Below are positions 59,550 through 64,000 of a DNA stretch of 64,000 nucleotides, one piece after another. Source of the DNA: CAWJAP01 sp963834365. GTDB taxonomy: Bacteria; Acidobacteriota; Vicinamibacteria; Vicinamibacterales; Vicinamibacteraceae. The stretch spans positions 62,001-126,000 of the forward strand of contig CAWIBS010000040.1 in assembly GCA_963834365.1 (NCBI GenBank). The letters run 5' to 3'. The position numbers were made by a program, and so were the translations under genes. How positions within the stretch are numbered: the first letter of the stretch is position 1; every line of letters begins with the position of its first letter. Below the pieces are notes generated by a model, which saw only the letters and a program-made list of their open reading frames with translations, did no database searches and was not told the origin of the DNA.

Positions 59550-60902
59550 TCAGAAACTGTAGGCCAGGTACGCCATGCCGTAGGTGAAGTTCTTCGTGCG
59601 GTCCACCGCCTGCTGGACCGCCTTGCCGGGATCGGCGTAGGCAAAGACGAAGCTGGCGGTGAAGTTCTTGTTGATCTTCCACTCCGTGTACCAGTTGATC
59701 TCGAATGCGAGATCGTCCTCGGTGACGCCTTCTGCGTACGACGCCGGCTCGTCGAGCTTGAACTGGAAGAACAGCAGCCCGGTGCTGATGGGCTCGATCG
59801 GCGTCACGTGGACGCGGAACAGGTGCGAGATCAGGTTGGAGTTCGACAGGAAGTACTCTCCCGCGATCTCACCCTGCCACCACTGGCCCCAGTCGTGGAA
59901 CCCGAGCAGCAGCGGATCGAAGTTCTCGTTCGCCAAGGTCGCCGGATCGTCGCCCGCGAAGAACGCGTAGCGATAGGACAGCTGCGGCGTCCAGGCGACC
60001 TCGCTCCATTGATACGCCGCCTGAAACGTCCACGCATTCGAGTCGAGCGCAACACCGTTGTCTTCGAGCGCATACTCGAACTCGAACGACAAATCCGGGA
60101 GTCCGGGCAGCGGCGCCGTGAAGGCGCGCAGGTTGAAGACGTTCAGCCCGTCGCGTTCCGGCCTGAACAGGTCGTCGGCGAAGACCTTCATGTAGGTCGC
60201 GCCGAAGGTCGACTGCTCGCCGAGGGCGTACTCGTAGTTCGCGCCCCAGAGGCGGGTGCCCGAGTCGCTCTCCGGCAATTCGTCCTTGTCCAGATAGAAC
60301 AACTCCGCGGTGTGGTCTCCGGGCTTGAAGCGCCCAATCGCCGCAAACTCGAACGCCTTGCGCGCGTTGGTCCAGTAGCCGCCGCGGCTGCCGCCCTCGG
60401 CGCCGCCGTCGTACAGGAGAAAGCCGTGGCCGAGACGGTACTGCGATCGGCCGATCGTGAAGTCCAGCGCGTTCTCGCCCAGCTCGAGCGAGTTGCCCGA
60501 TCGCCAGCCGATGTAGAGGTCTTCGGGACCGAACGACGACACGTCCTCGCCGAACGCGGCGGGCACCGACCCATAGGTGCGCTCGCCGACCGCGCTCAGC
60601 GTGCCGTAGATCTCGCTGGTCGAGGCGAATGTGTAGGTCACCGACAAGGCCGGCTTGATGTAGCCCTCGAACCACTGGTCGCTCAGGTTCTCTTCGACGC
60701 CCGGCTCCTTGGGGTTGTTGAACAGGGAGTTGGCGAATCCGAAGTTGCCCCACCCCGCATCGAAGTTGAACGTCCAGTCGAACTGCGACGGGAGCCCGGT
60801 CGACCGGGCTTCAGCCTGCGGCGCCGGATCCTGTCCACGCGCGACCCCCGGAATCGTCAGGATCGCTGAAACCAGCAGCAGCAGACGGCCCGAAGACGCC
60901 AT
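59550..60902 (-). CDS. outer-membrane beta-barrel of the alginate-export type
   Basis: 450 residues from ATG 60902, with GAGGAG 9 bp upstream. A signal peptide (LLLLVSAILTIPGVARGQ) precedes a barrel of alternating strands: FDWTFNFDAGWGNFGFANSL, DLYIGWRSGNSLELG, ALDFTIGRSQYRLGHGFLLY, the segment around TRLWGANYEYALGE, LSFEFEYALEDNGV. It ends FTYGMAYLAYSF, with the C-terminal Phe used by the BAM machinery. The alginate-export family moves polysaccharides or acts as a porin. Intact. It is divergent from the DUF3300 gene, 148 bp apart, in a short AT-richer gap that may hold both promoters. Confidence 0.82.
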   Translation of the reverse strand: MASSGRLLLLVSAILTIPGVARGQDPAPQAEARSTGLPSQFDWTFNFDAGWGNFGFANSLFNNPKEPGVEENLSDQWFEGYIKPALSVTYTFASTSEIYGTLSAVGERTYGSVPAAFGEDVSSFGPEDLYIGWRSGNSLELGENALDFTIGRSQYRLGHGFLLYDGGAEGGSRGGYWTNARKAFEFAAIGRFKPGDHTAELFYLDKDELPESDSGTRLWGANYEYALGEQSTFGATYMKVFADDLFRPERDGLNVFNLRAFTAPLPGLPDLSFEFEYALEDNGVALDSNAWTFQAAYQWSEVAWTPQLSYRYAFFAGDDPATLANENFDPLLLGFHDWGQWWQGEIAGEYFLSNSNLISHLFRVHVTPIEPISTGLLFFQFKLDEPASYAEGVTEDDLAFEINWYTEWKINKNFTASFVFAYADPGKAVQQAVDRTKNFTYGMAYLAYSF

Positions 60903-61050
60903 GGAGTGAGCTCCTCGCTTGGTGAATCGCGAGCACCACGAGTGGGTCAGGAGCTTGAGAGAAGGACCCGTGCGGAGCCATTGCACTTTGGATCCATAGC
61001 ATCTTTTAACAGTAGTGGCCGCCCCGACGCGCGTGTTATGTACCGTCGTG

Positions 61051-62333
61051 ATGCCAAGACTTTCCTTTCGACGGGGCGTCGCATTCAACCGCAGTGTGTC
61101 GAGGGCGGTAGCCCTGGTCAGTGCGGCCCTGCTCGTCCCGTGCGGCACGGCCGGGCGCGCCCAGACCGCCCAACAACCGCCGGCGGCCGCGGCCGAACCG
61201 GCGGCCCCCACGATTCCCGCCGACCAGTTGGATTCGCTGGTGGCGCCCATCGCACTCTATCCCGACCCGCTCCTGAGCCAGACGCTCGTCGCCTCCACCT
61301 ATCCCCTGGAAATCATGCAGCTCCAGCAGTGGCTGGCGAGGAACCCGACCCTGAAGGACAAGGCGCTGACCGATGCCGCCTTGCAGCAGCCGTGGGATGC
61401 GAGCATTCAGGCCATGGTCGTGCTTCCCGACGTGGTCAAGCGTCTGGCGGACGACATTCAGTGGACGACCGACCTCGGCAACGCGTTCCTCGCACAACAG
61501 AGCGACGTCATGGATGCCGTGCAGCGCATGCGGGCGAAGGCACAAGGCACCGGAGCGCTCACGTCGTCCGAACAGCAGACGGTCGAGACCAAGGTCGTCG
61601 AGAACAAGACCGTCATCGTCGTCGAGCCCGCCAGTCCCGAGATCGTCTACGTCCCCTCGTACAGCCCGGTGGTGGTCTACGGGCCGCCAGTCTATCCGTA
61701 CCCGCCGATCTACTACCCGGCGTACACGTGCAGGCGCCGTGGTCGCGAGCAGCATGATCTCGTTCGGCGTCGGCGTCGCCGTGGGTGCGGCGTGGGGCGG
61801 CGGCGGATGGGGCTGGGGCTGCGGGTGGGGGAACAACGACATCGACATCAACGTGAACAACAACTTCGTCCGGAACACCAACATCAGCAGGAATACGAAC
61901 GTCAGCGGCAACCGCGGTGTCCAACAACAAGTGGCAGCACGACTCGCGGCATCGGGGTGGCGCGCCGTACTCCAACAGGGCCACGGCCGATCGGTATGGC
62001 GGAACCGCGCGCGGCGACTCGCTGGCAGCACGCCAGTCGAGCGCCCGGTCGCAGGCGGGGAGTGGAGCGGCCCGGCAACAGGCGAGTCCCGGCACTCGAA
62101 GTGCGAGTGCTGGCGCGAGCAGCGTCGGGGCAGACCGCAGCGGCGGCGGAGACCGGGTCGGTAGCCGTGAGGTGTCACCCAGCTCCGGGTCGCGGAGCGG
62201 CAGCGCGTTCGGCGGCAGTTCCGGGGGAGGGAGTCACGCCCGGTCCAGCAGCAGCCGTGGCTCTCACAGCTCGGGAGGCTCTCGCGGCGGTGGCGGTCGC
62301 GGCGGCGGTGGCGGCGGCGGTCGCCGGAGGTGA
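61051..62333 (+). CDS. DUF3300 protein with Gly/Ser-rich tail (frameshifts)
   Basis: Signal peptide (AVALVSAALLVPCGTAGRAQ), a Pro/Ala-rich spacer, then the DUF3300 domain: LDSLVAPIALYPDPLLSQTL, VASTYPLEIMQLQQWLARNP and VLPDVVKRLADDIQWTTDLG. EIVYVPSYSPVVVYGPPVYP follows. After a shift near 61730 comes the SFGVGVAVGAAWGGGGWGWG segment, Asn-rich stretches (NNDIDINVNNNFVRNTNISR) and, after another shift near 61915, a Ser/Gly/Arg-rich low-complexity tail. About 427 codons. Usually periplasmic or outer-membrane associated, function unknown. It overlaps nothing but lies three bases before the DUF2950 gene, a common pair. Confidence 0.82.
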
Positions 62334-62336
62334 GCG

Positions 62337-63272
62337 ATGACCATCATGTCGACGTGCGGAATCCTCTGCGCCGGCTCGCTGGCGTTGGCGCTCACGGCCC
62401 CGAGTCAATCAGCCCAGAAACCTGCGGCGAGCCAGAAGACCTTCGATACGCCCCAGCAGGCTGCCGAGGCGTTGATTGCGGCGGCTGAAGCGTTCGATGT
62501 CGCCGCGCTGGAGAGCATCTTCGGCCCCGATGGTCGCAGTCTTGTCGTGACGCAGGATGCCGTCCAGGACAAGAACCTGGCGCAGGAGTTCGTCGCCAGG
62601 GCCCGCGAGCACAAGACCGTGGCACTCGATCCGAAGAACCGGAACCTCGCCATCCTCTCCGTCGGGAAGAACGACTGGCCCCTGCCGGTACCCATCGTCA
62701 AGAAGGGCGGCAAGTGGGCGTTCGACGCCAAAGCCGGGGAGCAGGAGATCCTCTATCGACGCATCGGCAGCAACGAGCTGGACGCCATCGAGGTGTGCCG
62801 CGGATACGTCGAGGCGCAGCACGAGTATGCGCTCACGACGCGCGAGGCTTCCGGCGTCAACCAGTACGCGCAGCGCATCATCAGCACATCGGGGAAGCAG
62901 GATGGCCTGGCCTGGAAGGCCTCGGACGGATCATGGGCGGGTCCCGTCGGCGAGAAGATCGCCCGCGCCATCCAGGAGGGGTATTCAGATCGCGCCGAGC
63001 CCTACCACGGCTACTACTTCAAGGTGCTGAAAGGCCAGGGTCCCGCGGCGCCGCTCGGCGCCATGGACTTCGTCGTCAAGGGCGTGATGATCGGCGGGTT
63101 CGCGCTCGTGGCCTCTCCAGCCGAGTACGGCGTCACCGGCGTGCAGACGTTCATGGTCAGTCACGATGGTGTCGTCTACGAGAAGGACCTCGGACCCGGC
63201 ACGTTGACCGCCTTCAAGACGATGGAACGGTTCGATCCGGACAAGACCTGGAGTCCGGTCGACGTGCCGTAG
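62337..63272 (+). CDS. DUF2950 secreted protein
   Basis: 311 residues: a signal peptide (TCGILCAGSLALALTAPSQS), then FDTPQQAAEALIAAAEAFDV and ALESIFGPDGRSLV. The middle part has KNRNLAILSVGKNDWPLPVP, the segment around WAFDAKAGEQEILYRRIGSN, and ELDAIEVCRGYVEAQHEYAL. The conserved YHGYYFKVLKGQGPAA and FMVSHDGVVYEKDLGPGT finish the DUF2950 family. Periplasmic, function unknown. It regularly follows DUF3300 genes; here the gap is three bases, so they are co-transcribed. Intact. Confidence 0.88.
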   Translation: MTIMSTCGILCAGSLALALTAPSQSAQKPAASQKTFDTPQQAAEALIAAAEAFDVAALESIFGPDGRSLVVTQDAVQDKNLAQEFVARAREHKTVALDPKNRNLAILSVGKNDWPLPVPIVKKGGKWAFDAKAGEQEILYRRIGSNELDAIEVCRGYVEAQHEYALTTREASGVNQYAQRIISTSGKQDGLAWKASDGSWAGPVGEKIARAIQEGYSDRAEPYHGYYFKVLKGQGPAAPLGAMDFVVKGVMIGGFALVASPAEYGVTGVQTFMVSHDGVVYEKDLGPGTLTAFKTMERFDPDKTWSPVDVP

Positions 63273-63323
63273 CGCCTGTCGTCGCGACAGCCTGAATTGA
63301 AGGGCTGTCCCGGTTGTCTCTTT

Positions 63324-64000
63324 TTACGGTTGAGCCGACTGCCGGCGCGCATGGGCCGCGAGCACCGCAACGGCGCAACTGCCGATCCTCGACCGCACGC
63401 TGTCGGCGCGACTCGTCAGGATGATGGGCACGCGCGCGCCCAGCACGAGGCCGGCGCTGTCGGCGTTGGCCAGAAAGCTGAGCTGCTTGGCCAGGATGTT
63501 GCCCGACTCGAGGTCCGGCGCGATCAGGATGTCCGGATCGCCTGCCACCTCCGAATGGATGCCCTTCGTCTTCGCAGCCTCGGCGCTGATGGCGTTGTCG
63601 AAGGCCAGCGGGCCATCCAGGATGCCCCCGGTGATCTGCCCCCGCTCGGCCATCTTGCACAGCGCAGCGGCGTCGATCGTGGCGGGCATCTTGGAAGTGA
63701 CGGTCTCGACCGCGGCGAGGATCGCCACCTTCGGGCGTCGCAGGTGCAGCGACACGGCCAGATCGATCGCGTTCTGGCAGATGTCGACCTTGTCCTCGAG
63801 CGACGGCGCAATGGTAATCGCCGCGTCGGTGATGAGCAGGACTTTGTGGTAGGTCGGAACGTCCATGATGAACACGTGGCTGATGCGGCGGCCGGTGCGG
63901 AGCCCCGTCATTCTGGCGACGACTGCCCCGAGCAGCTCGTCGGTGTGCAGGCTCCCCTTCATGAGGAGCTCGGCCTGCCCCAGTCGCACCAACTCCACGG
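63324..64000 (-). CDS. phosphate acetyl/butyryltransferase, 5' end cut by the window edge
   Basis: About 225 codons of the C-terminal part of the Pta/Ptb family, which swaps the acyl group between CoA and phosphate. Visible parts: ELLMKGSLHTDELLGAVVAR, ISHVFIMDVPTYHKVLLITD, LLITDAAITIAPSLEDKVDI, AILAAVETVTSKMPATIDAA, ITGGILDGPLAFDNAISAEA, and GNILAKQLSFLANADSAGLV. The length and motifs suit the Ptb-like form that often carries an N-terminal MaoC/enoyl-CoA hydratase domain, which would be outside the window. An ATG at 63998 is unlikely to be the start. If acetyl phosphate is its substrate, it links the phosphoketolase gene here to acetyl-CoA. Confidence 0.86.
   Translation of the reverse strand, partial: VELVRLGQAELLMKGSLHTDELLGAVVARMTGLRTGRRISHVFIMDVPTYHKVLLITDAAITIAPSLEDKVDICQNAIDLAVSLHLRRPKVAILAAVETVTSKMPATIDAAALCKMAERGQITGGILDGPLAFDNAISAEAAKTKGIHSEVAGDPDILIAPDLESGNILAKQLSFLANADSAGLVLGARVPIILTSRADSVRSRIGSCAVAVLAAHARRQSAQP

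Overview
The window is high-GC bacterial chromosome, most likely from an Acidobacteriota of the Vicinamibacteria type. This is inferred from a VWFA-related protein of the acidobacterial kind, a SpoIVB/S55-like secreted protein, DUF3300 and DUF2950 proteins, and a palindrome of the VSGFSRT / VRLKPDTT type that I recall as very common in that lineage. About half of the genes (roughly 24) carry one or more single-base shifts. Reading across the shifts rebuilds full-length proteins with their catalytic residues, and the shifts also hit obligate genes (bamD, rsmB, rpe), so most look like sequence indel errors rather than gene decay. Coordinates of such genes are whole-gene spans.

Region 1 (1-10428, minus strand) is one large aromatic amino acid operon, transcribed leftward: leader peptide - aroDE - trpE - trpG - trpD - trpC - trpF - trpB - trpA - chorismate mutase - aroF (DAHP synthase) - tyrA (cut by the window edge). 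Most junctions are ATGA, TAATG or similar overlaps. In front of aroDE is a complete attenuator: a promoter, a leader peptide with consecutive Phe-Trp-Trp-Tyr codons, an antiterminator, and a 13-bp terminator whose U-run touches the aroDE start codon. This is the most interesting signal in the window.

Region 2 (10.6-20.1 kb) holds a secreted S55-like protein, a beta-propeller protein, an ECF sigma factor with its anti-sigma factor and a probable autoregulated promoter, and a very large enhancer-binding regulator. Region 3 (20.1-32.2 kb) is housekeeping: aroC, def, fmt, rsmB, a PASTA protein, rpe, a thioesterase, a sugar epimerase, bamD, pgsA, a sugar nucleotidyltransferase, a phosphohexomutase and a secreted protein.

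Region 4 (about 32.3-37 kb) is a decayed island against a tRNA-Gly gene: a COG0523 metal GTPase, an MBL-fold hydrolase, a LuxR remnant, a DUF4239 membrane protein, and a chimeric remnant in which an outer-membrane transporter fragment runs into the 3' end of a tyrosine recombinase. Region 5 (37.1-47 kb) has a small basic protein, the VWFA-related protein, CorA, an aldo/keto reductase, a serine hydrolase, a ligase adenylation domain, a phytase-like propeller and an alpha/beta hydrolase.

Region 6 (47.0-64.0 kb) is a carbohydrate block. The minus-strand run glgP - glgX - phosphoketolase - GH94 phosphorylase-like protein - glycoamylase-like protein is followed further right by an alginate-export type porin, DUF3300 and DUF2950 proteins, and the 3' part of a phosphate acyltransferase. 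Together they suggest phosphorolytic glucan breakdown feeding phosphoketolase and acetyl phosphate.
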